Below the pieces are notes generated by a model. That model ran no database searches. It had not been told where the DNA came from and saw nothing but the letters and a program-made list of their open reading frames with translations. The translations under genes were made by a program, and so were the position numbers. 64,000 nucleotides of DNA, taken from contig LVWS01000022.1 of NCBI GenBank assembly GCA_002083365.1, positions 62,001-126,000 on the forward strand. The letters are read 5' to 3'. The first letter of the stretch is position 1. Every line of letters starts with the position of its first letter. Shown here piece after piece: positions 1-8,680 of the stretch. Origin of the DNA: Nitrospira sp. SG-bin1 (GTDB lineage Bacteria > Nitrospirota > Nitrospiria > Nitrospirales > Nitrospiraceae).

Positions 1-32
1 CAAAGTTGGAGCGTCACCATCCATCGTGACAT
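1..32 (-). CDS. 5' end of a leftward gene, cut by the window edge
   Basis: On the minus strand an ATG at 32 is preceded by a strong AGGAGG ribosome binding site at about 38-43, five to six bases upstream, and opens a reading frame beginning MSRWMVTLQL that leaves the window at position 1. Only ten codons are visible, so no function can be given. It would be divergent from the phosphoglucomutase gene starting at 167, leaving about 130 bases between them for both promoters. Confidence 0.4.
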   Translation of the reverse strand, partial: MSRWMVTLQL

Positions 33-166
33 TGCGATCCTCCTGTAAGACGCAAAAACGGTCGCGAGGTAACCACAATTTTTGATATCGCGCCAGCGTG
101 GGGCTCTCTTTCACTCCATTGGGCCCGCAGTTGACAGCAGCCGGACGATAGAACTACATGTGTATC

Positions 167-1813
167 ATGGCTCTCCATGCTTTCGCCGGCAAACCGGCAC
201 CTCCTTCCACACTGGTGGATGTGCCGAGACTGTTATCCGCATACTGGACGGAGAAACCGGATGTCTCGGTTCGAGAACAGCGCGTGTCATTCGGTACATC
301 CGGACATCGTGGCTCTTCCTTCAAATGCAGCTTCAATGAGAACCATATCGTGGCGGTGGCTCAAGCCGTTTGTGAATACCGGGCGACGCAACACGCGACC
401 GGGCCGCTTTACGTTGGAAAGGACACGCATGCCCTCTCGGAGCCGGCCTTCGTGACCGTGCTCGAAGTCCTCGCGGCCAATGGCGTTCACGCTATCATCG
501 ATACAGATGAAGGGTTCACGCCTACACCGGTGATCTCGCACGCCATCCTGACTTTCAACCGTGGCCGTACCTCCGGTCTGGCCGACGGGGTGGTCATCAC
601 GCCATCCCACAACCCGCCCGAAGACGGCGGGATCAAGTACAATCCACCGCATGGTGGCCCCGCCGACACGCAAACGACCAAGTGGATCGAGGATCGGGCC
701 AACGCTCTTCTCGCCGGTGCTCTCCAAGGAGTACGGCGTCTTCCGATTGAACAGGCTCGACGGGCATCGACTACCCATCGATGCGATTACATTGAAACCT
801 ATCTGAGTGACTTAAAAAATGTCATCGACATGGAGGTCATCAAGGCGGCGGGACTCAAGCTGGGGATCGACCCCCTCGGTGGATCCGGTGTGGCCTACTG
901 GCAACCGATCGCCGAACGCTATGGATTGGATATCGAGGTCGTGAATCCGGCTGTCGATCCAACCTTTCGCTTCATGCCCTTGGATTGGGACGGCAAGATC
1001 CGGATGGACTGCTCGTCTCCCTATGCCATGGCCAATCTCATTGCACTGAAAGATCGGTTCGACGTGGCATTCGGCAACGATGCCGACAACGATCGGCATG
1101 GAATCGTGACGCGTTCGGGTTTGATGAATCCGAACCATTATCTCGCTGCCTCCATCGCCTACCTGTATGCTCACCGTCCCGGCTGGAAATCCGATGCCGG
1201 CATCGGCAAGACTTTGGTCAGCAGTAGTTTGATCGATCGCGTGGCAATCAAACTGAAACGGAGGCTCGTCGAAGTGCCGGTTGGGTTCAAGTGGTTTGTG
1301 AGCGGCCTGCTCGATGGTTCACTCGGCTTCGGCGGCGAAGAAAGCGCCGGTGCGTCGTTCTTACGACGAGATGGTTCCGTCTGGTCGACCGATAAGGACG
1401 GCATCATCATGAGCCTGCTGGCTGCTGAAATGACGGCGAAAACCGGACGCGATCCATCGCAGTCATACCAAGACCTCACGAAAGAATTGGGCGAGCCGGT
1501 CTATGAACGGATTGACGCACCGGCTACGCCGGAGCAGAAAGCCATTCTCTCCAAACTTTCGCCTGATCAAGTGAACGCAACAGACCTCGCCGGAGATCGA
1601 ATTGTGGCGATGCTTACCAAGGCCCCGGGCAATGGCGCAGCTATCGGCGGCTTAAAGGTCGTGACCGAGAACGGCTGGTTCGCCGCCAGACCGTCGGGAA
1701 CGGAAGATGTGTACAAGCTCTATGCGGAGAGCTTCAGAGGAAAGAATCACCTCAAGCGGATCCAAGTGGAAGCCCAGGCGCTCATCACAAGCGCGTTAGC
1801 CTCGCCGAGATGA
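167..1813 (+). CDS. pgm: Phosphoglucomutase, alpha-D-glucose phosphate-specific
   Basis: Interconverts glucose 1-phosphate and glucose 6-phosphate in the cytoplasm, linking glycolysis to glycogen and sugar-nucleotide synthesis. The 548-residue length matches the E. coli Pgm type (about 546). Visible signatures are the phosphoserine loop TPSHNP near residue 145, the metal-binding loop DADNDRHG near 304, the sugar-binding GGEESAG near 390 and the phosphate-binding RPSGTED near the C-terminus. The start at 167 (MALHAFAGKP) matches the family N-terminus; an in-frame ATG nine bases upstream is possible. The next gene follows after 13 bases, so the two may be cotranscribed. Confidence 0.95.
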   Translation: MALHAFAGKPAPPSTLVDVPRLLSAYWTEKPDVSVREQRVSFGTSGHRGSSFKCSFNENHIVAVAQAVCEYRATQHATGPLYVGKDTHALSEPAFVTVLEVLAANGVHAIIDTDEGFTPTPVISHAILTFNRGRTSGLADGVVITPSHNPPEDGGIKYNPPHGGPADTQTTKWIEDRANALLAGALQGVRRLPIEQARRASTTHRCDYIETYLSDLKNVIDMEVIKAAGLKLGIDPLGGSGVAYWQPIAERYGLDIEVVNPAVDPTFRFMPLDWDGKIRMDCSSPYAMANLIALKDRFDVAFGNDADNDRHGIVTRSGLMNPNHYLAASIAYLYAHRPGWKSDAGIGKTLVSSSLIDRVAIKLKRRLVEVPVGFKWFVSGLLDGSLGFGGEESAGASFLRRDGSVWSTDKDGIIMSLLAAEMTAKTGRDPSQSYQDLTKELGEPVYERIDAPATPEQKAILSKLSPDQVNATDLAGDRIVAMLTKAPGNGAAIGGLKVVTENGWFAARPSGTEDVYKLYAESFRGKNHLKRIQVEAQALITSALASPR

Positions 1814-1826
1814 CACTCCTTGCGTC

Positions 1827-2690
1827 ATGAACAAGCACGCTGCGCGCTGGTCCTTGCCGAAGCATGACTATTGGTCCACGCCGTTCGCCGACTCGCTACT
1901 GCAGCACCTGGACCTTCGACCAGGCCTGCGCATCCTCGATGTCGCTTCCGGCCACGGCATTCCCGCTTTCTATCTCACCGAGCAAGTCGGCTCGAGAGGA
2001 CACGTGCTGGCAATCGACATCAGTCCCGGTCAGGTCGCCCGCGCAACAGCCATTCAAGGTTCCCAACTACCATGGCTCCGCTTTGAATGTCTGGACATGC
2101 GATCCCTGCCTCCTGATCTCCCGAGCTTTGATCGCATCACGGGCAATCTCTCCGTCATGTTTTTTCGCCCCAATCGGTTCGAAACTGTCGGTGGACTCGT
2201 CGATCGACTCAACCCAGGAGGTCAGCTCGTTCTCACTTTTCCGTCCTATGGGACCTTTGATTCACTGTGGCAGCGAGTGGATCACGCGATGATCCGGCAG
2301 GGGTTGAGCCAAGAACGAGCGCGTTTCCAAGCCTACCTGAACGAACGACCGTCGGCGCAAGACGGACGAGCTTGGCTCGAATCACTCAAGGTGGACCGCG
2401 TCGAGGCTGTGGAGTATCCGCTTGAAGTTGAGACGGGACCCGGCCAGGAGTTTCTCCATCATCCGCTGCTTCGTGGGGGCTTTCTTGACGACGTCTATGA
2501 ATGTTTCGAGGACCAGCGCCGTGCGGAGGAATTCATGGTGAAACTATCTGAGGACGTCAAAAGCTTCACGCCGCTCATTGCGCAGCGCTGCGTTTTGTCC
2601 GGATGGGCAACAATTGGCTTTCATCCGAAGAGACTTGCTGCTCCGCATGATAGGAGCTGCGAACCAGTGGTCCGGATTCCACGTGGCTGA
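1827..2690 (+). CDS. Class I SAM-dependent methyltransferase
   Basis: A 287-residue soluble protein with a Rossmann methyltransferase core. Motif I reads LDVASGHG near residue 38, followed by an acidic strand end (AIDIS) and a post-I region typical of ubiquinone/menaquinone-type or small-molecule methyltransferases. The substrate cannot be read from sequence. It starts 13 bases after pgm and is probably cotranscribed with it. Its last 116 bases lie antisense to the 3' end of lipA, so the two converging genes share coding DNA. The C-terminal third (after about residue 180) has no motif I recognise. Confidence 0.8.
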   Translation: MNKHAARWSLPKHDYWSTPFADSLLQHLDLRPGLRILDVASGHGIPAFYLTEQVGSRGHVLAIDISPGQVARATAIQGSQLPWLRFECLDMRSLPPDLPSFDRITGNLSVMFFRPNRFETVGGLVDRLNPGGQLVLTFPSYGTFDSLWQRVDHAMIRQGLSQERARFQAYLNERPSAQDGRAWLESLKVDRVEAVEYPLEVETGPGQEFLHHPLLRGGFLDDVYECFEDQRRAEEFMVKLSEDVKSFTPLIAQRCVLSGWATIGFHPKRLAAPHDRSCEPVVRIPRG

Positions 2691-3543
2691 AACCCATCCC
2701 AAGCCCTTCTTCTTTGAGAGCAGCGAATTCGGAGGGCTCGTAGAACCGAGCTACCGGAATGTGGCCTCTGGTCGGCTGGAGATACTGGCCGATGGTGATG
2801 ATGTCGCAATCCACCGCTCGGAGATCACGCATCACCTGACGAGCTTCGCCGAGCGTCTCGCCCATACCGAGGATCAGCCCGGATTTGGTCTTCATTCCAT
2901 GTCGCTTGGCTCGGGCGAGTAGATCGATCGACCGCTGATATTTCCCTTGGGGTCTGATCGATGGGAAAAGCCTCCGGACGGTTTCAATATTGTGATTCAT
3001 AATTTCCGGTTTCTCGGCACAGACGGTCGCAAGCGCTTCCTCATTGCCTTCAAAATCAGGAATCAACACCTCGATTGTACAGGTTGGATTCAGCCGTCTG
3101 GTCTGCCTAATCGTTTCCGCAAAGACTGCCGCCCCTCCATCCGGTAATTCGTCACGATTCACGGACGTGATAACCGCATGGCGAAGCCCGAGTGCTCGGA
3201 TTGCTTCTGCAACCCGGCCTGGCTCATCCTGATCTACCGCGTGCGGTCGTCCCGTCTCTACCGAACAATAGTGACAACGTCTGGTACAGATATCACCAAG
3301 AATGAGGAACGTCGCCGTCCTGGCATTCCAGCATTCCCACCGATTGGGACAGTGGGCTTCTTCGCAAATCGTGTGGAGCTTGAGCCGTTCCATGGTCTGC
3401 TTGACGTCGAGATAATCCGGCCCGGTTTTCGCGGTGACTTTAAACCAGGAAGGAAGGCGACGACGGTCAGATGACGGCTGGGAGCCGGCGGATGATGGCT
3501 GATGGCCGGCAGTTCGGAGGTGATCGAGAGGAATAAAGCTCAT
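2575..3543 (-). CDS. lipA: Lipoyl synthase (radical SAM)
   Basis: Inserts two sulfurs into the octanoyl chain on the E2 and GcvH lipoyl domains. Both cluster motifs are present: the auxiliary cluster C-x4-C-x5-C (CEEAHCPNRWEC) and the radical SAM C-x3-C-x2-C (CTRRCHYC), plus the conserved C-terminal RSSYHA. At 322 residues it is slightly long because of a tail of roughly 20 residues after RSSYHA, which is the part that overlaps the converging methyltransferase gene. It is the last gene of a leftward operon beginning with the Fe-S carrier mrp, which fits the heavy Fe-S demand of LipA. No lipB is visible in the window. Confidence 0.95.
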   Translation of the reverse strand: MSFIPLDHLRTAGHQPSSAGSQPSSDRRRLPSWFKVTAKTGPDYLDVKQTMERLKLHTICEEAHCPNRWECWNARTATFLILGDICTRRCHYCSVETGRPHAVDQDEPGRVAEAIRALGLRHAVITSVNRDELPDGGAAVFAETIRQTRRLNPTCTIEVLIPDFEGNEEALATVCAEKPEIMNHNIETVRRLFPSIRPQGKYQRSIDLLARAKRHGMKTKSGLILGMGETLGEARQVMRDLRAVDCDIITIGQYLQPTRGHIPVARFYEPSEFAALKEEGLGMGFSHVESGPLVRSSYHAEQQVSSDESQLLPIRTKRSAAQ

Positions 3544-3549
3544 GGTTCG

Positions 3550-3909
3550 TTACCCACTTACAGAAGGCTTGAACCAATTCTTTATTCTACCAAGGAGACC
3601 AGAGGACTGGGACTCAGCAGGGGGTGGATCCGGATATTCCACCCAGAGCTCCTGGGAACCCAGATAGACACCGTTGCGAAAACTCCGTTGAGTTTTCAAC
3701 TGTCTGTAACCCTGGACATGCAATGATTGAATCAAAACTGTAAGGGCTTCGTCTTGGGTAGGACGCGTTTCGGTTACGATGCGAACGGTCTCATACCTCA
3801 AGATCGCTCGATAACCATCCTCGGCGCGTTCAAATTCGACCGGTCGGCTGAATCCACGTTCTCTATCATCCGACCCGGCAAGCTGATGTTTATCGAATCC
3901 TCCGTCCAT
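3550..3909 (-). CDS. Conserved-looking hypothetical protein, 119 aa
   Basis: Unknown function. A soluble protein with no signal peptide or membrane segment. The central part alternates short hydrophobic and charged stretches as in a small alpha/beta fold, and the C-terminus is proline-rich followed by a basic aromatic segment (KNWFKP). It starts three bases after the stop of the gene before it in the operon and ends six bases before lipA, so translation is probably coupled along mrp - Rieske - two unknowns - lipA. Its position suggests, but does not show, a role linked to Fe-S or lipoate metabolism. Confidence 0.7.
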   Translation of the reverse strand: MDGGFDKHQLAGSDDRERGFSRPVEFERAEDGYRAILRYETVRIVTETRPTQDEALTVLIQSLHVQGYRQLKTQRSFRNGVYLGSQELWVEYPDPPPAESQSSGLLGRIKNWFKPSVSG

Positions 3910-3912
3910 CGT

Positions 3913-4278
3913 TCATGCTAAGGCTCGATAGACCGCCACCAAGTCACTCAACGCAATGGTCTTGTTCTTGAGTATGGCCCGTTCGGCCTGAATCGTCTCC
4001 CGCGCCTTCGTGTCGGCCGTACCGGCTTTGAGACAAGAAGCCCCCAGCGCCAGAATTCGGTCACATTCCTCGGTAAGTTTTTTCTTCACGACCGGATTGA
4101 CCGACAAAATCTCCATAAGCTGCCGCCGTGTTTCATTGAGGTGTCCTTGAAGTTCGGAGTCCGGATAGCTCTTGCGAGCCGCTTCATCGAAGCATCGATC
4201 AAGATACTGGGCCAGAAAGACGTAGAGACGCACGAGCGCCGCAGCGATATCGGTCTGATCGTTCGGAGAAATGGCCAT
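3913..4278 (-). CDS. Hypothetical helical protein, 121 aa
   Basis: Unknown function. The sequence is almost entirely predicted helix, rich in Ala, Leu, Glu and Lys, with two cysteines (one near residue 31, one near 82) and no signal peptide. The general look is of a four-helix bundle such as FliS-like or DUF-type chaperones, but I cannot tie it to a family. It lies between the Rieske ferredoxin gene (45-base gap) and another unknown gene (3-base gap) in the leftward operon ending in lipA. Confidence 0.7.
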   Translation of the reverse strand: MAISPNDQTDIAAALVRLYVFLAQYLDRCFDEAARKSYPDSELQGHLNETRRQLMEILSVNPVVKKKLTEECDRILALGASCLKAGTADTKARETIQAERAILKNKTIALSDLVAVYRALA

Positions 4279-4323
4279 TCCCGTAGCCTTTCATTCGTTC
4301 GTTGATTTCACGTCGAATGTTTT

Positions 4324-4629
4324 CTAGAGCAATACCTTCACATCCTCCCCTTCGATCGTTACCTGATAGGCTTCCACCTTTGCGGATGGATTGTTCATGC
4401 AAGCACCAGTCGTGACATTGAACCGCCATCCGTGCCAGGGACAGGTAACGATAGCGCCTTCCAATTCTCCTTCTCCTAATGGTCCCTCTCGATGGCAGCA
4501 GGTATTGCTGATCGCGTGAATGGTCCCGTCCACATTGAATACCGCGACGGCCTTGCCATTCGCTTCGGCTACGATGCCATGCCCTGGCTTGATATCAGCG
4601 AGGCCCGCCACACGCACAAACTCCGCCAT
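4324..4629 (-). CDS. Rieske-type [2Fe-2S] ferredoxin
   Basis: A 101-residue soluble Rieske protein of the NirD/biphenyl-dioxygenase ferredoxin kind. The two ligand pairs are visible: a Cys-x-His in NTCCHREG (either of the adjacent cysteines could be read; spacing favours the first) and CPWHGW 16 residues later. No membrane anchor, so it is cytoplasmic and unlike the bc1 Rieske subunit. It would serve as a low-molecular-weight electron carrier. It follows mrp by 24 bases and precedes lipA in the same operon, suggesting that it may supply electrons to, or be matured alongside, the Fe-S proteins encoded there. No oxygenase partner is nearby. Confidence 0.88.
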   Translation of the reverse strand: MAEFVRVAGLADIKPGHGIVAEANGKAVAVFNVDGTIHAISNTCCHREGPLGEGELEGAIVTCPWHGWRFNVTTGACMNNPSAKVEAYQVTIEGEDVKVLL

Positions 4630-4653
4630 TCTTTTCCTCCAATGTGATGACTT

Positions 4654-5529
4654 TCAATTACTGCTGAAAGGTTGCTTGATCTTCTTAAGCAAACTATCGA
4701 TGGAAGGCCCACTTTTCTCAGTGTCACCCAATTCTCCCATGATCCTCTTGGCAATGTCGCGAAAAGCCGCGGCTTGAGGAGATGCCGGATTGGCCACCAC
4801 GATAGGATGACCGGTATCCCCTCCATCGCGAATAGCCGGATCGATTGGGATCCGTCCGAGGAACGGCACCCCAAGTTTTCCCGCGGCCCGCTCCCCTCCA
4901 CCATGAGAAAAAATCTCCGTCCGCTCACCGCAATGCCCACAGACAAAGTAGCTCATGTTTTCGACGATGCCCAGAAGCGGAACATTCACCTTCTGAAACA
5001 TCGCCATGCCTTTGCGAACGTCGTAGAGCGCGACTTCTTGAGGCGTGGTCACAGTGATCGCCCCAGCTAACGGAACCATCTGCGACAAGGAGAGCTGCAC
5101 ATCGCCGGTGCCGGGCGGTAAATCGATCAGCAGATAGTCCAACTCACCCCAGAGCACGTCTCGGAAAAAAGCTTGCAGGTATTGATGGACCATCGGACCG
5201 CGCCAGACGAGCGCGGTTTCCTCCGGCACGAGAAATGCCATGGAAATCAGCTTCACCCCATGATTTTCGACGGGCAAAATCTTGCCCTCTTTCTGCTCCG
5301 GTCCGGTGGTACTCCCCATCATCATGGGGATATTGGGACCATAGAGATCGGCATCCAGCAATCCAACCTTTACACCGGTGAGCGCCAATGCACAGGCCAA
5401 GTTTGCCGCGACGGTGGACTTGCCGACTCCACCTTTGCCGCTACTCACCGCGATCACATGTTTCACGCCGGGGATCAGATTATCTTTTGCTTGGGGCTGC
5501 TGTGCCCCATGACCGTGTTCGTCAGCCAT
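4654..5529 (-). CDS. mrp: Mrp/NBP35-family iron-sulfur cluster carrier ATPase
   Basis: A P-loop ATPase that holds and transfers Fe-S clusters. The deviant Walker A SGKGGVGKST lies near residue 30, the switch motif DLPPGTGD near 130 and the C-terminal CxxC (CGHCG) near 200, all standard for Mrp/ApbC. Length 291. The start at 5529 is preferred because GCAGGAG sits eight to nine bases upstream; an in-frame start 36 bases earlier is possible. The N-terminus is His/Gln-rich. It heads the leftward operon through the Rieske ferredoxin and lipA, consistent with delivering clusters to those proteins. Confidence 0.92.
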   Translation of the reverse strand: MADEHGHGAQQPQAKDNLIPGVKHVIAVSSGKGGVGKSTVAANLACALALTGVKVGLLDADLYGPNIPMMMGSTTGPEQKEGKILPVENHGVKLISMAFLVPEETALVWRGPMVHQYLQAFFRDVLWGELDYLLIDLPPGTGDVQLSLSQMVPLAGAITVTTPQEVALYDVRKGMAMFQKVNVPLLGIVENMSYFVCGHCGERTEIFSHGGGERAAGKLGVPFLGRIPIDPAIRDGGDTGHPIVVANPASPQAAAFRDIAKRIMGELGDTEKSGPSIDSLLKKIKQPFSSN

Positions 5530-5728
5530 ATCGATATCTCCTGCTTGTGATTCCCACTGCGCCAAAGAGAGAACGCGTATCCTTGATCCAGCACGGATCC
5601 AGCACGTACGTGCGCTACATCAGCATCATAAGCGATGAGAGACGCGAAATGATATGGGTCGGTCGGGCCATTATCCATGTGGCCTACTGGGGAAGCTCAG
5701 TACGAGGTATACTGTGTCAGGAGTATCG

Positions 5729-8680
5729 ATGACTACCGTACCCTCCCCGCTCGAGCCGGCCATCCTTCGTATCGGCGAACAACTTGCCCGGCTCTCCGCC
5801 GGTCTCTCACCGTCTATTTTTGATAGCCGATGGTGGTCCCAGTCGGCCATCAATTTGGCGATGAAGGATGCATCGTTTAAGACCAGGTTGTTCCACTTCA
5901 TCGATGTCCTTCCGGTTATTCAGGACGATGAACGAGTCGTCTCACTCGCCGAAGAATACTTTGGCCGCGAGAGTCATGAATTATTCGGACTTCAATGGGG
6001 TTTGAAGGCTCTGACGGCAACGAGCTTCGGGGCGCGCCTGACCGGCAAATCGATCCGGAAGCAAATCGAACAGATGGCGACGACGTTCATTGCCGGAGCC
6101 TCGATTGATGAAGCGGTTCCGGCCCTGTCGCAGTTATGGAAAGACGGACGTGCATGGTCTGTCGATCTGTTGGGTGAAGCCACCATCAGCGAACAGGAGG
6201 CCGACCACTATCGGGACCAGTGCCTGCACGCGTTGAAGGAACTCGGCCGGGCCGCCGCGACATGGGCTCCCGCTGTCCTGCTCGAACGCGACCACTTGGG
6301 ACCGATCCCGCGTGTCCAGCTCTCGCTCAAGATCTCGGCGCTCTCATCTCGCCTGGACCCCATCGACCCCGATGGAAGTTACGAATCGGTCGCCGCGCGA
6401 CTCCGCCCGCTGGTGGACCTGGCCCAGTCGCTGCCGGCCGGATTGATTTTTGACATGGAGGAGGCGGAGACCAAGAACCTGATCCTCCATATTTTCAAGC
6501 AGCTCTTTGCAGAACCGGCCTATCGAGCTTATCCCTACGCTGGAATCGCACTGCAGGCCTATCATCGAGAAACTGAACGCGATGTGCAGGACCTGGTGGC
6601 GTGGGTACGGGCACGCCATGCGCCCGTCACGATCCGACTGGTCAAGGGTGCGTACTGGGATTCGGACACGGTCCGATATCGGCAAGCGGGCTGGCCGGTT
6701 CCCCTGTATGAACACAAAGCCGAAACCGACATTCGGTACGAGCGATTGATTCCAACGCTGTTGAAACACTCCGAGCTTATCCGTCCCGCGTTCGGCACGC
6801 ACAATCTTCGCACGTTGGCTGCCGTCGAAGCCCATGCCAATGCGCTAGGTCTTCCTCCGGAAGGACGGGAGTATCAAATGATCTTCGGCATGGCCGAGCC
6901 GTTCCAGCAAGCCATGGTCAAATTGGGTCGCCGTGTTCGCTTATACAGTCCCGTCGGCCGTCTGCTTCCCGGCATGGCGTATCTGGTCCGGCGGCTTTTG
7001 GAAAATACGTCGAACGAATCGTTCCTCAAAAAAGAATACGTCGAGTCGCAGCCGTTGACCCGGCTCCTCGCCCCGCCGACCGTACCGACACCACTTCACC
7101 AGGCCGCAAGGGACGGCGTAAAGATTTTTCGCAACGAACCGCACAGCGACTTTTCATGGATGGAGGTACGGCAAGCCATGCAGGCCGGTCTTGAATCGGT
7201 TCGGCCTCAGCTGGGCCGACAATGGCACGGTGGTGCATCCGGCATCAGACTCACCGGCCCATGGCTGGAATCCCGGAACCCCTGTAGACCGACCGAACTC
7301 GTAGCCAAGGTCCAAAGCGCAGCGATATCCGATCTGGACCACATCATCGAACAGACGCGCAAGCAATGGGACCATTGGCGACGGTACGCTCCAGAGTCAC
7401 GGGCTGAAGTCCTGCGCAACGCTGCGTCTGAAATGAGCCGTCGCCGCTTCGAAATTGCGGCCTGGGAAATCTTCGAGGTCGGCAAGCCTTGGCGGGAGGC
7501 CGACGCCGACGTCGCCGAGGCGATCGACTTCCTCCGGTACTACGCCGATGAAATGGAACGTCTGGCTCGGCCGATGCGATTAGGCCACAGCCCGGGAGAA
7601 CTCAACCAGCGCACCTATGAACCGCGCGGGGTGACCGTCGTCATCGCACCATGGAACTTCCCGCTCGCCATTCCCACCGGGATGGTGTCGGCGGCACTCG
7701 TGACCGGCAATCCGGTCCTCTTCAAACCGTCGGAACGATCCCCCGGTTTGGGAACGTTGATGACGGACATCCTCATACAAGCCGGTGTACCGGCCGGTTG
7801 CTTGATCTGCCTCCCCGGTGGACCGGAGATCGGACAAGCACTGGTCGCGCATCCTCATGTCGTGACGATCGCATTTACTGGATCGAAGACCGTGGGGCTT
7901 CGCATTTTGGCCGAAGCATCACGGGTGAGTCCGGAACAACAGATGGTCAAACGCGTGATTGCTGAAATGGGAGGAAAGAACGCCATCATCGTCGATGAGA
8001 CGGCGGATCTTGACGAAGCGATCACCGGCGTTGTCGCGTCATTCGTCGGCTATGCGGGCCAAAAGTGCTCGGCTTGCTCCCGTGTCATCGTGCATCGCGC
8101 CGTCTACGACCCATTCGTGTCTCGCCTCCGTGAAGCCGTGCTGAGCGTGGTGGTCGGTGATCCATCACAGCCTGGGACTCACATGGGACCGGTGATCGAT
8201 GCTCGAGCCCAGACAAGTATCCAGAAGTACATTTCACTCGGTCACGAAGAAGGCCGGCTTCTGGTACAAGGATCCGTGGAGAAGAACGGATATTTCGTCG
8301 GTCCGGCGGTGTTTGTCGATATCCAATCGCATCACCGTCTGGCACAGGAGGAGATCTTTGGGCCGGTGTTGTCGGTCATGAAGGCGGACAGTTTTGCCGA
8401 TGCGATCCGCTTCGCCAACGGAACCGACTATGCGTTGACGGGAGGGGTCTATACCAGGAGTCCCGCCAATCTCGCGATGGCTCGTGAGCAGTTCGACGTC
8501 GGAAATTTATACCTAAACCGACCGATTACCGGTGCCCTCGTTTCTCGTCAACCCTTCGGCGGGCATCGGTTCTCAGGGGTAGGATCGAAGGCGGGCGGGG
8601 AAGACTATTTGGCTCAATTCATGACCGCCAAAGTCGTGAGTGAGAACACCCTTCGGCGGGGATTCGAATCGACTCAGTGA
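5729..8680 (+). CDS. putA: Bifunctional proline dehydrogenase / glutamate-semialdehyde dehydrogenase
   Basis: Oxidises proline to glutamate in two steps, the first passing electrons to quinone through FAD. The N-terminal half is a proline dehydrogenase barrel (roughly residues 20-450, with RLVKGAYWD and a late GTHN) and the second half an aldehyde dehydrogenase (roughly 510-975) with NAD-binding GSKTVG, the general-base EMGGKN and the catalytic cysteine in GQKCSA. At 983 residues it is the short PutA type without an N-terminal ribbon-helix-helix repressor. The start at 5729 has CAGGAG five bases upstream. The last 108 bases overlap the antisense gene ending at 8573. Confidence 0.95.
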   Translation: MTTVPSPLEPAILRIGEQLARLSAGLSPSIFDSRWWSQSAINLAMKDASFKTRLFHFIDVLPVIQDDERVVSLAEEYFGRESHELFGLQWGLKALTATSFGARLTGKSIRKQIEQMATTFIAGASIDEAVPALSQLWKDGRAWSVDLLGEATISEQEADHYRDQCLHALKELGRAAATWAPAVLLERDHLGPIPRVQLSLKISALSSRLDPIDPDGSYESVAARLRPLVDLAQSLPAGLIFDMEEAETKNLILHIFKQLFAEPAYRAYPYAGIALQAYHRETERDVQDLVAWVRARHAPVTIRLVKGAYWDSDTVRYRQAGWPVPLYEHKAETDIRYERLIPTLLKHSELIRPAFGTHNLRTLAAVEAHANALGLPPEGREYQMIFGMAEPFQQAMVKLGRRVRLYSPVGRLLPGMAYLVRRLLENTSNESFLKKEYVESQPLTRLLAPPTVPTPLHQAARDGVKIFRNEPHSDFSWMEVRQAMQAGLESVRPQLGRQWHGGASGIRLTGPWLESRNPCRPTELVAKVQSAAISDLDHIIEQTRKQWDHWRRYAPESRAEVLRNAASEMSRRRFEIAAWEIFEVGKPWREADADVAEAIDFLRYYADEMERLARPMRLGHSPGELNQRTYEPRGVTVVIAPWNFPLAIPTGMVSAALVTGNPVLFKPSERSPGLGTLMTDILIQAGVPAGCLICLPGGPEIGQALVAHPHVVTIAFTGSKTVGLRILAEASRVSPEQQMVKRVIAEMGGKNAIIVDETADLDEAITGVVASFVGYAGQKCSACSRVIVHRAVYDPFVSRLREAVLSVVVGDPSQPGTHMGPVIDARAQTSIQKYISLGHEEGRLLVQGSVEKNGYFVGPAVFVDIQSHHRLAQEEIFGPVLSVMKADSFADAIRFANGTDYALTGGVYTRSPANLAMAREQFDVGNLYLNRPITGALVSRQPFGGHRFSGVGSKAGGEDYLAQFMTAKVVSENTLRRGFESTQ

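Noticed and set aside
49..76. GACGCAAAAACGGTCGCGAGGTAACC looks a little like part of a c-di-GMP riboswitch
   Set aside because: The conserved core and the second stem cannot be laid out, and the downstream gene is pgm.
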